Numbered from the stretch's first letter, positions 44,826 to 54,631 are shown. The stretch: 64,000 nucleotides of DNA from JAWMQL01 sp033283165 (GCA_033283165.1 JAWMQL010000008.1:62001-126000); one strand, 5' to 3'. Notes: generated from the letters alone by a model not told the origin. Program-made: numbers and translations.

Positions 44826-45631
44826 CGATCAAAGTCGGTGTAACCGGCGCCGCCGGCAGAATGGGGCGAACCCTGATTGAAGCCGTGGCCGCGGCGGAAC
44901 CGGATATGGTCCTCAGCGGCGCCCTGGAGCGGCCGGACAGCAGCCTGCTGGGCGCCGACGTTGGCGAACTGGCGGGGCAGGGCAAGATTGGCGTGACCGT
45001 GGTCGGGAACCTGGCCGAGGTGGTCGCCGACCTGGATGTATTGATCGATTTCACCGTGCCCGCCGCGACCCTGGGCAACCTGGCGCTGTGTGCCGAGCAC
45101 GGGGTGGCCATGGTCATCGGCACCACTGGCTTCACCGCCGAGGAGCAGGCGCAGATCGATACAGCAGCCCGCAGTACCGCGATCTGCAAGGCCTCCAATT
45201 TCAGCACCGGGGTCAACCTCTGTTTCCGCCTGCTGGAAGAAGCCGCCCGTGTGCTGGGTGACGAGGTGGATATCGAGGTCTACGAGGCACACCACCGGGA
45301 CAAGATCGATGCCCCGTCCGGCACCGCGCTCAGCATGGGCCAGGTAATCGCGGATACCCTGGGTCGCAACCTGGACGAGGTGGCGGTCTACGGCCGCGAA
45401 GGCCAGACCGACGCCCGTAAGCGGCAGACCATTGGCTTTGCCACCGTGCGTGCCGGCGATATCGTCGGTGATCACACGGTGATGTTCGCCGCCGAGGGTG
45501 AGCGGGTGGAGATCACCCACAAGGCGTCCAGTCGCATGTCTTTCGCCCGCGGTGCGGTGCGCGCCGCCGGCTGGGTTGCCGGGCGCGAGCCGGGCCTGTA
45601 CGACATGCGTGACGTGCTGGGCTTCAACTAA
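44822..45631 (+). CDS. dapB: 4-hydroxy-tetrahydrodipicolinate reductase
   Basis: A 269-residue DapB: N-terminal nucleotide-binding motif GAAGRMGRTLIE, IGTTGFT, and the catalytic segment EAHHRDKIDAPSGTAL with the histidine pair and lysine. It reduces HTPA to tetrahydrodipicolinate in lysine and diaminopimelate synthesis. Coupling to dnaJ is common in gammaproteobacteria; carA often follows but does not here. Confidence 0.97.
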   Translation: MTIKVGVTGAAGRMGRTLIEAVAAAEPDMVLSGALERPDSSLLGADVGELAGQGKIGVTVVGNLAEVVADLDVLIDFTVPAATLGNLALCAEHGVAMVIGTTGFTAEEQAQIDTAARSTAICKASNFSTGVNLCFRLLEEAARVLGDEVDIEVYEAHHRDKIDAPSGTALSMGQVIADTLGRNLDEVAVYGREGQTDARKRQTIGFATVRAGDIVGDHTVMFAAEGERVEITHKASSRMSFARGAVRAAGWVAGREPGLYDMRDVLGFN

Positions 45632-45661
45632 ACTGTTCCCGAATGACCGGGAGGGCCGGGT

Positions 45662-46516
45662 TTGAACGACTTTATCGTCAATATTGATGAAACCAATGCG
45701 GCGCAGCTGCTGATCGACGAATCACACCAGCGTCCGGTGGTGGTGGATTTCTGGGCCGACTGGTGTGAACCCTGCAAGGTCCTGATGCCGATGCTGGAGA
45801 AAATCGCCACCGAGTACAACGGGGCTTTTTTGCTGGCCAAGGTAAACGCCGACGACCAGGGCATGATCGCCCAGCAGTTCGGGGTGCGCAGCCTGCCCAC
45901 GGTGATGGTGATCCAGAACGGCCAGCCGGTGGATGGCTTTGTCGGCGCGCAGCCGGAGCCTGTGGTGCGCGAACTGTTGTCCAAGTACCTGCCCAAGCCC
46001 TGGGACGCCCTGCTGGAACAGGCCCGGGAGGCCATGGCAGCGGGTGATTTCGCTGCGGCCCTGACCCCGCTGCGCCAGGCCTGGGACGACTCCGGTAAGG
46101 ACCCCGAGATCACCGTCGCCTATGCCCACTGCCTGGTCGAGAGCATGCGCCTGGATGAGGCGGAAAAAGTTCTCGAGGAGGTGCGGCTGGCGGACCAGGA
46201 CGCCGCCTATGAGCAAGTGGTGGCGCAGCTGCGGCTCAAGCGAGAGGCGGCCAAGTCACCGGAAATCGAAGCGCTGGAACAGCAGCTGGAGCAGGACCCC
46301 GACAACCACGATGTCCGCGCCCACCTGGCCGTGCAATATACCAACGCCGGCCAGTTTCGCGAGGCCATGGAGAACCTTATCATGATCCTGCGGCAGGATA
46401 TCGATCATGCCGACGGCGCCACCAAGAAGGCGCTGCTGGATACCATTGCCAGCCTTGGCAAGGGTGACCCACTGGCAGCCGAGTACCAGCGCAAGCTCTA
46501 CAGCCTGCTGTACTGA
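45662..46516 (+). CDS. cnoX: Thioredoxin-TPR co-chaperone (CnoX/YbbN-like)
   Basis: A 284-residue protein with an N-terminal thioredoxin fold (VVVDFWADWCEPCKVLMPMLEKIA) and a C-terminal TPR-like helical region (from about residue 115). The active site WCEPC keeps both cysteines, unlike E. coli CnoX with SxxC, so redox activity is expected. CnoX holds oxidatively damaged proteins and passes them to GroEL or DnaK; the position after the dnaK operon fits. TTG start with GGGAGGG seven bases upstream. Confidence 0.88.
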   Translation: MNDFIVNIDETNAAQLLIDESHQRPVVVDFWADWCEPCKVLMPMLEKIATEYNGAFLLAKVNADDQGMIAQQFGVRSLPTVMVIQNGQPVDGFVGAQPEPVVRELLSKYLPKPWDALLEQAREAMAAGDFAAALTPLRQAWDDSGKDPEITVAYAHCLVESMRLDEAEKVLEEVRLADQDAAYEQVVAQLRLKREAAKSPEIEALEQQLEQDPDNHDVRAHLAVQYTNAGQFREAMENLIMILRQDIDHADGATKKALLDTIASLGKGDPLAAEYQRKLYSLLY

Positions 46517-46696
46517 ACCTCCTTACGGGCCCGGCGCAATCCCTTCTCCGGCGCGTGCCCACGTGAGCCCCGGCTGGCCGACCGCCGCGGCGCTTGTGCT
46601 CCGGCACTGGAGCCGTTATCGTACATGCCCGATTAACGAAAAACATACCCAAAGGTCAAATCAGACTTCCGGAACTGCATTTGAGGAGGTAAGGCA

Positions 46697-47881
46697 ATGG
46701 ATATCAGTTTCAGCCCCGAGGAGCTCGCGTTTCGCGACGAGGTCCGGGCGTTTTTCGCGGAGTCCTACGACGAGGAACTGCGGGCGCGCCTGAAAGACAA
46801 AAACCCGGAGGTCTTCAAGCAGGCCGTGATCGACTGGCAGAAGCGCCTGTTCGAGAAGGGCTGGATTGCCCCCAACTGGCCGGAGGAATACGGCGGCCCG
46901 GGCTGGGGCGTCACACGGCAGTTCATCTTCGAGAATGAGCGGGCGGCCGCCGGGGTGCGCGACGTGGTGCCCTTCGGCCTGAAAATGGTGGGCCCGGTGA
47001 TCTACTCCTTCGGCTCCGACGAGCAGAAGGCCCGGTTCCTGCCGCGTATTCTCGAAAGTGAAGACTGGTGGTGCCAGGGCTACTCCGAGCCGGGGTCCGG
47101 GTCCGACCTGGCCTCCCTCAAGACCCGGGCCGAACTGGACGGCGATGAGTACGTGGTTAACGGCGCCAAGATCTGGACCACCTACGCCCAGCATGCGGAC
47201 TGGATATTCTGCCTGGTGCGGACCAGCAGCGAAGGCCGCAAACAGGAGGGGATCAGCTTCCTGCTGATCGACATGAAGTCGCCGGGTATCAAGGTCAACC
47301 CGATTGTCTCCATCGACAATCACCACAGCCTGAACGAGGTGGAGTTCAACGATGTGAGGGTGCCGGTGGCAAACCGCATTGGCGAGGAAAACCAGGGCTG
47401 GACTTACGCCAAGGCCCTGCTGGCCCACGAGCGCACCGCGATTGCCGGCGTCGCCGACAGCAAGCGCATGCTGGAACAGGTCAAGGAGTATGCAGCAGCC
47501 GAGGTCAACGGTGGCCAGCGTCTGCTGGACCGGCCCCTGTTCCAGAAGCGGCTGTCGGACGTGGAAGTGGAGTTGATGGCGCTGGAGTACACCGAACTGC
47601 GGGTGTTGGCGACGGTGGCCTCCGGCGGTGCTCCGGGACCAGAGTCCTCCCTGTTGAAGATCAAGGGCACCGAGATACAGCAGGCCTGCCAGGAACTGCT
47701 GATGGAGGTTGCAGCCTATTTCCAGGGTGTGTTGCCCAACGAGCTGAGCCCCGAGGAACTGGGCCACAGCTTTGGCAGCGACGCGCGCCACGCCTACATG
47801 TATGGGCGCGCCTCCACCATTTACGGCGGCTCCAACGAGGTGCAGAAAAATATTATCGCCAAGGCCGTGTTGGGCCTGTAG
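46697..47881 (+). CDS. Acyl-CoA dehydrogenase, probable catalytic subunit
   Basis: A 394-residue acyl-CoA dehydrogenase: WCQGYSEPGSGSDLAS, VANRIGEENQGW, and C-terminal STIYGGSNEVQKNIIAK. As in the other locus, the C-terminal catalytic site is glycine while glutamate 245 lies in helix G (LLAHERT). An AGGAGG ribosome site at eight bases gives strong initiation. The gene opens an operon with a smaller dehydrogenase partner, an LLM oxidoreductase, an SDR, aceK and a histidine phosphatase. The 180-base gap upstream holds no obvious terminator. Confidence 0.9.
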   Translation: MDISFSPEELAFRDEVRAFFAESYDEELRARLKDKNPEVFKQAVIDWQKRLFEKGWIAPNWPEEYGGPGWGVTRQFIFENERAAAGVRDVVPFGLKMVGPVIYSFGSDEQKARFLPRILESEDWWCQGYSEPGSGSDLASLKTRAELDGDEYVVNGAKIWTTYAQHADWIFCLVRTSSEGRKQEGISFLLIDMKSPGIKVNPIVSIDNHHSLNEVEFNDVRVPVANRIGEENQGWTYAKALLAHERTAIAGVADSKRMLEQVKEYAAAEVNGGQRLLDRPLFQKRLSDVEVELMALEYTELRVLATVASGGAPGPESSLLKIKGTEIQQACQELLMEVAAYFQGVLPNELSPEELGHSFGSDARHAYMYGRASTIYGGSNEVQKNIIAKAVLGL

Positions 47882-47899
47882 GGAAGGAGGTACCGGACA

Positions 47900-49036
47900 A
47901 TGAATTTCGAATTCAGTGAAGAACAGGTCATGCTGCGGGACAGCATTGCCCGCTTCGTACAGGATGACTACGATTTCGATCGCCGACGCGCGATTGCCGC
48001 TTCCGAGGAGGGATTCAGTCGCGAGCAGTGGCAAACCTTTGCCGAACTGGGCTGGCTGTCCGTACCCTTCGCCGAGGAGCACGGCGGTTTTGGCGGCGAC
48101 GCGACCGATACCATGCTGGTGATGGAAGAACTGGGCAAGGGCCTGGTGCTGGAGCCCTACCTGGCCACGGTGCTGCTGTTCGGCGGGCTGTTGCAACAGG
48201 GCGGCAACGAAGAGCAGCAGGCGACCAATATTCCGGCTCTCATCGAGGGCAAGCTGCAGGGAGCCTTCGCCTATCTTGAACGCCAGAGCCGGTATGAGTT
48301 GGCCGATGTGAAAACCCGCGCAACTGCGGAGGGTGACGGCTACCGCCTCGACGGCGAGAAGGTGGTGGTATTCAATGGCGCCAGTGCCGATCAATTGATC
48401 GTATCGGCACGGACCGGTGGTGAGCAGTGCGACGAGTCCGGCATCAGCCTGTTTCTGGTGCCCGCAGACAGCGCGGGCCTGAATCGCAGGACATTCCGCC
48501 TGATGGACGGCCAGGTGGTGGCCAACATCGTCCTTGACGGTGTGGTGGTGTCGGCGGCCAGCCTGGTGGGTGAGGCGGGGAAAGGGCTGGCGCTGATCGA
48601 GGCGGTGGTGCGGGACGCCAATATCGCCCTGGCGGCCGAGGCGGTCGGCATCATGGGCCAGCTCAATGCCAAGACCCTGGAGTACACCAAGACCCGGGAG
48701 CAGTTCGGGGTGGCCATCGGCGACTTTCAGGCTCTGCAGCACCGGATGGTGGATACCTTCATGGCGTACGAGCAATGTAAATCCCTGCTGTACCGGGCGG
48801 TGTGCGAACACGCCGCTGGTGTCGGAGAGCTGGACGCAACCATCCACGCATTGATGTACATGGTGGATAGGGCGGGCAAGCAGATTTTCGGCGAGGCGAT
48901 CCAGCTGCACGGCGGCATGGGTATTACTGACGAGCTGGACATAGGGCACTACGCAAAACGGCTGATGATGATCAATACCATGTTTGGCAACGGCGATTTC
49001 CATCAGGCAGAATTTAATGCTTTACGCTATAAGTAA
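47900..49036 (+). CDS. Acyl-CoA dehydrogenase, probable non-catalytic partner subunit
   Basis: A 378-residue acyl-CoA dehydrogenase homologue with TKTREQFGVAIGDFQALQHRMVD and IQLHGGMGITDELDIGHYAKRL. It has neither the helix G glutamate (EAVVRDANIAL) nor a C-terminal GGxxE segment. It follows its partner by 18 bases with AAGGAGG as ribosome site, so equal amounts are likely and a heteromer is the natural reading. Confidence 0.87.
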   Translation: MNFEFSEEQVMLRDSIARFVQDDYDFDRRRAIAASEEGFSREQWQTFAELGWLSVPFAEEHGGFGGDATDTMLVMEELGKGLVLEPYLATVLLFGGLLQQGGNEEQQATNIPALIEGKLQGAFAYLERQSRYELADVKTRATAEGDGYRLDGEKVVVFNGASADQLIVSARTGGEQCDESGISLFLVPADSAGLNRRTFRLMDGQVVANIVLDGVVVSAASLVGEAGKGLALIEAVVRDANIALAAEAVGIMGQLNAKTLEYTKTREQFGVAIGDFQALQHRMVDTFMAYEQCKSLLYRAVCEHAAGVGELDATIHALMYMVDRAGKQIFGEAIQLHGGMGITDELDIGHYAKRLMMINTMFGNGDFHQAEFNALRYK

Positions 49037-49060
49037 GCTGTCACCGCAGGGAGAATTCCT

Positions 49061-50101
49061 ATGAAACTTGGCCTTTTGCTGGGCTATTCCGGCAAGCAAA
49101 TCCATATTCCCATCGACCTGATCAAGCAAGCGGAGTCCATGGGTTACGATTCAGTCTGGACGGCAGAAGCCTACGGCAACGACGCGGTGTCCACCGCCGC
49201 CTGGATCCTCGCGCAGACCGACAAGATCAGGGTGGGCACTTCCATCATGCAGATGCCGGCCCGCACCCCTGCCATGTGCGCCATGACCGCCATGACGCTG
49301 GATCAGTTGTCCGGGGGACGCTTCATTGTCGGCCTGGGCGCTTCCGGGCCGCAGGTGGTGGAAGGTTGGCACGGCGTGCCCTATGGCAAACCCGTCACGC
49401 GCACCAGGGAGTACATCCAGATCATGCGCAAGATCTTTGCGCGCGATGAGTCGGTTGTATTCGACGGCCAGATCTACCAACTGCCCAATACCGGCGAGGG
49501 CACCACCGGCCTGGGCAAACCGCTGAAATCGATTCTCGATGGCAATCCCGACATTCCGATCTACACCGCGTCCATCACGCCGGCAGGACTGCGCTGCGCC
49601 GGTGAAGTGGCCGACGGCGTGTTCCCGGTATGGATGGACCCCGACAAGTTCAACGTGCTGGGAGATCATCTGCTGCAGGGTATGGACAAGGCCGGCAACG
49701 GTAAGAGCCTGGCCGATTTCGACGTGGCGCCGTTCGTGTCCGTGGCGATGATGGATGACCTGGAGGCGGCCTATGCGGCGGTCAAGCCCTACCTCGCCCT
49801 GTACATCGGCGGTATGGGTGCCCGGGACAAGAATTTCTACAACGATTACACCACGCGCCTGGGCTACGGCGACGAGGCCCGGGAGATCCAGGACCTGTAC
49901 CTGGCGGGCAAAAAAGAAGAAGCGACGGCCTGTATTCCGAACCAGCTGGTGGACGAGGTTTGCCTGGTTGGGCCGAAGGAGCGCATTATCGAGCGACTGG
50001 GCGACTGGAAAGCAGCCGGCAGGCGCGGCGAAGTGGGCACGATGCTGCTCGGCGTGCACGACACCGAGGTGCTGGAGTTCATGGCAAAGGAGTTACTGTA
50101 A
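49061..50101 (+). CDS. LLM-class (luciferase-like) flavin-dependent oxidoreductase
   Basis: A 346-residue TIM-barrel protein of the luciferase-like monooxygenase superfamily. Markers are AESMGYDSVWTAEAYGNDAVSTAAW, then SIMQMPARTPAMCAMTAMTLDQLSGGRFIVGLGASGPQVVEGWHG. In actinobacteria many such enzymes use F420; which flavin this one uses cannot be told and no F420 genes are in the window. It is coupled to the next SDR through TAATG, in an operon with acyl-CoA dehydrogenases. Confidence 0.88.
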   Translation: MKLGLLLGYSGKQIHIPIDLIKQAESMGYDSVWTAEAYGNDAVSTAAWILAQTDKIRVGTSIMQMPARTPAMCAMTAMTLDQLSGGRFIVGLGASGPQVVEGWHGVPYGKPVTRTREYIQIMRKIFARDESVVFDGQIYQLPNTGEGTTGLGKPLKSILDGNPDIPIYTASITPAGLRCAGEVADGVFPVWMDPDKFNVLGDHLLQGMDKAGNGKSLADFDVAPFVSVAMMDDLEAAYAAVKPYLALYIGGMGARDKNFYNDYTTRLGYGDEAREIQDLYLAGKKEEATACIPNQLVDEVCLVGPKERIIERLGDWKAAGRRGEVGTMLLGVHDTEVLEFMAKELL

Positions 50102-50895
50102 TGCAATTGGCGGACAAACTGGTCGTTGTGACCGGTGGCGCTAACGGCATAGGCCGCGGGCTGTGTGAGCGATTCCATCGGGAGGGCGCACGCAAGGTCG
50201 TGGTGGTGGATCTGGAGGAGGAACGGGCCATTGAGGTCGCTGCGACCCTGGACGGGGATGCCTACGGCGTGGATGTCCGCAATGAGGAGCAGTTGACCGC
50301 CATGGTGCAACAGGTCGAGGCCGCGCACGGCGGTATCGACCTGTTTTGCAGTAACGCCGGGATTATCGCCCTGGACGGTGAACCCTGGTGGGCCACCTCG
50401 GCCCCCAACAGCACCTGGAACGCCATGTGGGAAATTCACGTGATGTCCCACGTTTACGCGGCCCGGGCCTGCCTGCCCGGCATGCTGGGCCGGGGCGAGG
50501 GCTACTTCCTCAACACTGCCTCGGCCGCCGGCCTGCTCAGCCAGATTGGTGACGCCGCCTATTCGACCACCAAGCACGCCGCAATCGGTTTCGCCGAGTC
50601 CCTGGCGATCACCCACGGCGACGACGGTATCAAGGTGTCTGTGCTGTGCCCGCAGGCGGTGGATACCCGCATGATAGCCGCAGCCGCCGACGGCACCGGT
50701 GGTACTGCTGGGGTGGACGGGGTGTTGAGTGTGGAGGCACTGGCCGACGCGGTCGTGAAAGGCCTGGAGCGGGAGTCCTTCCTGATCCTGCCGCACCCGC
50801 AGGTGGAGGCCTACCGGCAGCACAAGGCGGCAGACTACGATCGCTGGCTGGGCGGTATGCGCAAACTGCGTCGCAAGTTCGGGACGCCTGGGTAA
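50101..50895 (+). CDS. SDR family oxidoreductase
   Basis: A 264-residue short-chain dehydrogenase with TGGANGIGRG near residue 12, SNAGI near residue 83, TASAAG for the serine and YSTTK for the Tyr/Lys pair. The ATG overlaps the upstream stop and its own stop overlaps the aceK ATG in the same TAATG manner, so the three genes are translated as a relay. Its substrate is probably an intermediate of the operon's acyl oxidation. Confidence 0.9.
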   Translation: MQLADKLVVVTGGANGIGRGLCERFHREGARKVVVVDLEEERAIEVAATLDGDAYGVDVRNEEQLTAMVQQVEAAHGGIDLFCSNAGIIALDGEPWWATSAPNSTWNAMWEIHVMSHVYAARACLPGMLGRGEGYFLNTASAAGLLSQIGDAAYSTTKHAAIGFAESLAITHGDDGIKVSVLCPQAVDTRMIAAAADGTGGTAGVDGVLSVEALADAVVKGLERESFLILPHPQVEAYRQHKAADYDRWLGGMRKLRRKFGTPG

Positions 50896-52634
50896 TGGAG
50901 CGCAGGGAGCGCTTCGCGCGCACCATTCTCAACGGCTTCGAGTCTTATTTTGCAGAGTTCCAGAATATTACCCTGGCGGCCCGCACGCGGTTCGAGAACG
51001 CCGACTGGCAGGGTATGCAGCACGCCGCCACGCAGCGAATTGACCTGTACAAGTTCAAGGTGCTGCAGGTACTGGAATACGTGGAGCTGATTGCGGGTGA
51101 GTCATTGCGCGATTATCGTTTCTGGGAGGGAGCCAAGCAGCACTATTCCTTGCTGATTACCGGCCACAACAATTTCGAGATCGCAGAGACATTTTTCAAT
51201 TCCATCTTTTGTGCCGTGTTCAAGCATCGCAAGATTCGCGACGAGCACGCCTTTGTCTTCTCGCCCCAGGGCGATATGCCGCTTTCCGACCCGAGCCAGG
51301 TCTACCGCACCTACCGGGGTGGTGAGTCGCTGGCAAAAACCCTGGGCCAGCTGCTCGATGACTATGCTTTCAATGTGCCCTGGGAGGACCGTGATCGCGA
51401 CGTGGCCAGTATCATCGAGGTGGTGGACAGTTACCTGCGGCCCCGATTCAACGTTGCTCACCCAGGGCTGGAGTTGCAGGTACTGGAACATTATTTCTTC
51501 CGCAACAAGGGCGCCTATATCGTGGGCCGGCTGGTTGCGGGGAACGATTCCCTGCCCTTCGTTTTGCCGGTGCTGCACAATGAACAGGGTGGTGTCTATG
51601 TCGACACGGTCCTGTTCGGCTCGGACAAGCTCAGCGTGATTTTCAGTTTTACCCGTTCCTACTTCCAGGTGGACGCGACTATCCCGTCCCAGTACGTGCT
51701 GTTCCTGCAGCAGTTGATGCCGGCCAAGCCCATCTCGGAGATTTACAGCTCCATGGGTTTCAACAAGCACGGCAAGACCTACTACTACCGCTGCGCCTAC
51801 CGGCATATGCGGAGCACCGACGACAAGTTCATGATCGCGCCGGGGATCAAAGGCATGGTGATGAGCGTATTTACCATGCCGTCCTACGACTTCGTGTTCA
51901 AGATCATCAAGGACCGTTTCACGCCACCAAAGGAGATGACCCGCGAGCAGGTAAAGGAGAAGTACCGCCTGGTTAAGCGCTGGGATCGCGCCGGGCGCAT
52001 GGCGGATACCCAGGAGTTCACCAACCTGGCTTTCGCCCGCGAGCGATTTTCCGATGACGTGATGGCGGAATTGCACGCGGTGGCTCCCTCCATGATTGAG
52101 GAGCACGGCAAGGCGCTGGTGATCAAGCACGTCTATGTCGAGCGCCGCATGACCCCACTCAACCTGTATTTGCAGGACGCGACGGATGAGCAGGTGGTGG
52201 ATGTGATGGACGAATACGGCAATGCGATCAAGCAGCTGGCCGCGGCCAATATATTTCCCGGCGATATGCTGTTGAAAAACTTCGGGGTCACCCGCCACGG
52301 TCGGGTAGTGTTCTACGATTACGACGAGATCCAGCCCCTGCTGGACTGCAATTTCCGCATCATCCCGGAACCGCGCACCGAGGCGGAGGAAATGGCCAGC
52401 AAGCCCTGGTACACGGTAGGCCCCAACGACATTTTCCCGGAAGAGTTCCGCCTGTTCTTTTCCGGCAATCAGCGGGCGCGCAGGGTATTCGACGAAATTC
52501 ACAGCGATATCTACCAGGCCTCCTTCTGGCAGGGTCTGCAGGAGCAGATCCGCAGCGGTTTCGTGGCAGATTTTTACCCCTACCGTCGGCGCCTCAGCTT
52601 CAGTCGGAATCCCGAACAGGCGGCGTGCGCCTGA
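50895..52634 (+). CDS. aceK: Isocitrate dehydrogenase kinase/phosphatase
   Basis: A 579-residue AceK, matching along its length: N-terminal regulatory domain (YYLxx-type GHNNFEIAETFFNSIFCAVF), ATP-binding region APGIKGMVMSVFTMPSYDFVFKIIKDRF, and the catalytic part MLLKNFGVTRHGRVVFYDYDEI. AceK phosphorylates and dephosphorylates isocitrate dehydrogenase, sending isocitrate to the glyoxylate bypass. It normally sits with aceBA; here it is in an operon with acyl-CoA oxidation genes. The ATG at 50895 overlaps the SDR stop. Confidence 0.95.
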   Translation: MERRERFARTILNGFESYFAEFQNITLAARTRFENADWQGMQHAATQRIDLYKFKVLQVLEYVELIAGESLRDYRFWEGAKQHYSLLITGHNNFEIAETFFNSIFCAVFKHRKIRDEHAFVFSPQGDMPLSDPSQVYRTYRGGESLAKTLGQLLDDYAFNVPWEDRDRDVASIIEVVDSYLRPRFNVAHPGLELQVLEHYFFRNKGAYIVGRLVAGNDSLPFVLPVLHNEQGGVYVDTVLFGSDKLSVIFSFTRSYFQVDATIPSQYVLFLQQLMPAKPISEIYSSMGFNKHGKTYYYRCAYRHMRSTDDKFMIAPGIKGMVMSVFTMPSYDFVFKIIKDRFTPPKEMTREQVKEKYRLVKRWDRAGRMADTQEFTNLAFARERFSDDVMAELHAVAPSMIEEHGKALVIKHVYVERRMTPLNLYLQDATDEQVVDVMDEYGNAIKQLAAANIFPGDMLLKNFGVTRHGRVVFYDYDEIQPLLDCNFRIIPEPRTEAEEMASKPWYTVGPNDIFPEEFRLFFSGNQRARRVFDEIHSDIYQASFWQGLQEQIRSGFVADFYPYRRRLSFSRNPEQAACA

Positions 52635-53341
52635 TGGCGAAGCTGTACCTCATACGACACGGCCAGGCCTCTTTCGGCACCGAGAACTACGATCGATTGT
52701 CGGAGTTGGGCCGCCGCCAGGCTGAGGTCCTGGGGCGTTACCTGCGGGACTGTGGCCTGGCGCTGGATGCAGCCTACTGCGGCAGCCTGGAGCGACAGAA
52801 AAACACAGCAGAGATTGCCCTGGCGCAATTGACGCAGAAAGTGCCGCTCGAGCAGGATGGTCGTTTCGACGAGGTGCGCAACGACGACCACCTGAAGTAC
52901 CTGCTGCCCGCCGTGCTCGAGCAACGCGAGGACCTGCGCGCCCTGGTAGACACTGGCAGGACGGACAGCAAGAGCTACCAGAAGTTACTTGAAGCCGTGT
53001 TCCGGCGCTGGGTTTCCCCGGGTTTTGACGACCCTCGCACCCAGAGTTGGAACGACTACTCCAGCGGAGTGGCGGCCGGACTCGCGGACGTAATTCGCGA
53101 GCAGGGCAGCGGCAAGCGGGTCGCGGTATTCACCTCCGGCGGGACCATCGCCACAGGGGTTGCCCATGTGCTGGGACTCCCTGGAGATGCGGTGTACAGC
53201 TTTTATGAGCCCCTGTTGAACTGCTCTATCACTGAGGTGCTTTACAGCGGTGAGCGCATGTCCCTGTCGAGTTTCAACGATCACGGCTACCTCCGCCTGG
53301 CCAGCCTGGAAGCGGGGAGTAACCTGCTAAGTTACCGCTAG
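52634..53341 (+). CDS. Histidine phosphatase family (phosphoglycerate mutase-like) protein
   Basis: A 235-residue protein with the N-terminal catalytic LIRHGQASFG (histidine around residue 8), SLERQKNTAEI for the arginine/glutamate region, and a C-terminal TSGGTIATG in place of the usual second histidine motif. Members are phosphatases of small phosphometabolites or phosphoproteins. It overlaps the aceK stop (TGATG). A link to AceK function is possible but unproven. Confidence 0.85.
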   Translation: MAKLYLIRHGQASFGTENYDRLSELGRRQAEVLGRYLRDCGLALDAAYCGSLERQKNTAEIALAQLTQKVPLEQDGRFDEVRNDDHLKYLLPAVLEQREDLRALVDTGRTDSKSYQKLLEAVFRRWVSPGFDDPRTQSWNDYSSGVAAGLADVIREQGSGKRVAVFTSGGTIATGVAHVLGLPGDAVYSFYEPLLNCSITEVLYSGERMSLSSFNDHGYLRLASLEAGSNLLSYR

Positions 53342-53347
53342 CGCCTA

Positions 53348-54625
53348 TCAGCGCGGCGTCAGTCCGTTGAAAAACAGGTCGAAGTAGTCCCGGGCCGCCT
53401 CGTCGATATCATCTACCCGTCGCCACAGGCCGATGTCCATGGCGGCGTTGGCCGCGCCGGTAATCAGGTTCTGCGCCACAAAAGGATCGATGTCGCGAAT
53501 GCTGCCGTCGGCGATCCCCTCGACAATGAAATTGCCGAAATTCCTGTTCGATGCCTCGGTGCGCTCCAGTACCTCGCGTCGCCGTTCCGGGGGCAGGGCG
53601 GTGATGGTGTTGTAACGGATCAAGGGTCCCAGGCTGGAATTCTGGGCGTAAAAGAGTTCACGCAGGCAGCGGTCTATTTTTTCCAGTCCCGTGCCTTCAC
53701 TGGCAGTCGCACGCTGATGAATCTCCTCAACGATTTCCAGCGACCGGGTATAGCAGTGGTACAGCAGGTCCTCCTTGTTCCTGATGTGGTAGTAAAAGGC
53801 GCCCTTCGAGACGTTTAACTGTTCCGCGATCTCGTCCAGCGAGGTGCCGTTGAATCCCTGCTTGTTGAAAAACCAGGTGCCGGTCTGGAAAAAGGCTTCC
53901 TGTTTCAGTCGGTTTTGCTGTTCCCGATCGAAACCGCTGGGCGCCCGGGCCTGGTCCGGTCGGTAGCGCATGGCCAATGGCTGGTATTCCCCGCGGCCCG
54001 CGTACAGTCCGTTGGAGAGGATATCCAGTGCCTGCTGGGCCGTTTCCTCCACCTTGTCCCGCGGAACCTGTCGCAGCCAGAAGAATATCCACTCCACCGA
54101 GCCCAGCACTGCGCGGGTGACCGACGTGCTGTGGCACTCTCGGATGCTGCCATCGGCCATACCGTCGCGCAGGTAGCTGCGAATGCGCTTGAACATGGCG
54201 ATATACTGCGCTTCGACCTGCTTTCGGTGTTCGCCCTTCAGTGACGCGATCTCCAATAGCGCCGCTGTGTGGGGAGCCTCGCCCTGTTCGGCAGCCACCC
54301 AGTTGTTGAAAAACTGCAGCAGGAAAACCGAAGCTCGCTCCCCCGGCTTTGCGTACTTCTGCTCGACGGCGTCCAGATTGGCATGATGCCGTTCGAGCGC
54401 CGCCATGTAACACTGGTAGATCAGTTCTTCCTTGGTTTTGACGTAGTAATAGAGGCTGGTCTTGGTCAATCCGAGGCAGTCAGCGATGTCTTTCAGGGTG
54501 GTTGCGCGGGAGCCCTTCGAATTGAACAGCCTGGCGGCCTCAGACAGGATGGCGGCCCGCTTGGCGTCATGCTGGGCCGTGCGATTGAAGGGAGAGGGCG
54601 GGCTGGGGCGCTTGTCCTGGGACAC
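53348..54625 (-). CDS. Double TetR-type transcriptional regulator
   Basis: A 425-residue protein with two complete TetR units. The first helix-turn-helix lies at about residues 21-67 (LKDIADCLGLTKTSLYYYVKTKEEL) and the second at 240-288 (LDEIAEQLNVSKGAFYYHIRNKEDL), each followed by a ligand/dimerisation-type helical region. A single chain could act as a pseudo-dimer or bind two sites. It starts at GTG and converges on the aceK operon end with six bases between. A 33-base inverted repeat before its start may be its own operator. Likely targets are the neighbouring acyl-CoA genes, as for FadR-like TetR proteins, but this is inferred. Confidence 0.88.
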   Translation of the reverse strand: MSQDKRPSPPSPFNRTAQHDAKRAAILSEAARLFNSKGSRATTLKDIADCLGLTKTSLYYYVKTKEELIYQCYMAALERHHANLDAVEQKYAKPGERASVFLLQFFNNWVAAEQGEAPHTAALLEIASLKGEHRKQVEAQYIAMFKRIRSYLRDGMADGSIRECHSTSVTRAVLGSVEWIFFWLRQVPRDKVEETAQQALDILSNGLYAGRGEYQPLAMRYRPDQARAPSGFDREQQNRLKQEAFFQTGTWFFNKQGFNGTSLDEIAEQLNVSKGAFYYHIRNKEDLLYHCYTRSLEIVEEIHQRATASEGTGLEKIDRCLRELFYAQNSSLGPLIRYNTITALPPERRREVLERTEASNRNFGNFIVEGIADGSIRDIDPFVAQNLITGAANAAMDIGLWRRVDDIDEAARDYFDLFFNGLTPR

Positions 54626-54631
54626 CTTGGG

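Noticed and set aside
46667..46674. Palindrome TTCCGGAA before the second acyl-CoA dehydrogenase operon as a TetR site
   Set aside because: Eight bases are too short and it does not match the GTYGGAAC arms seen before the TetR gene.
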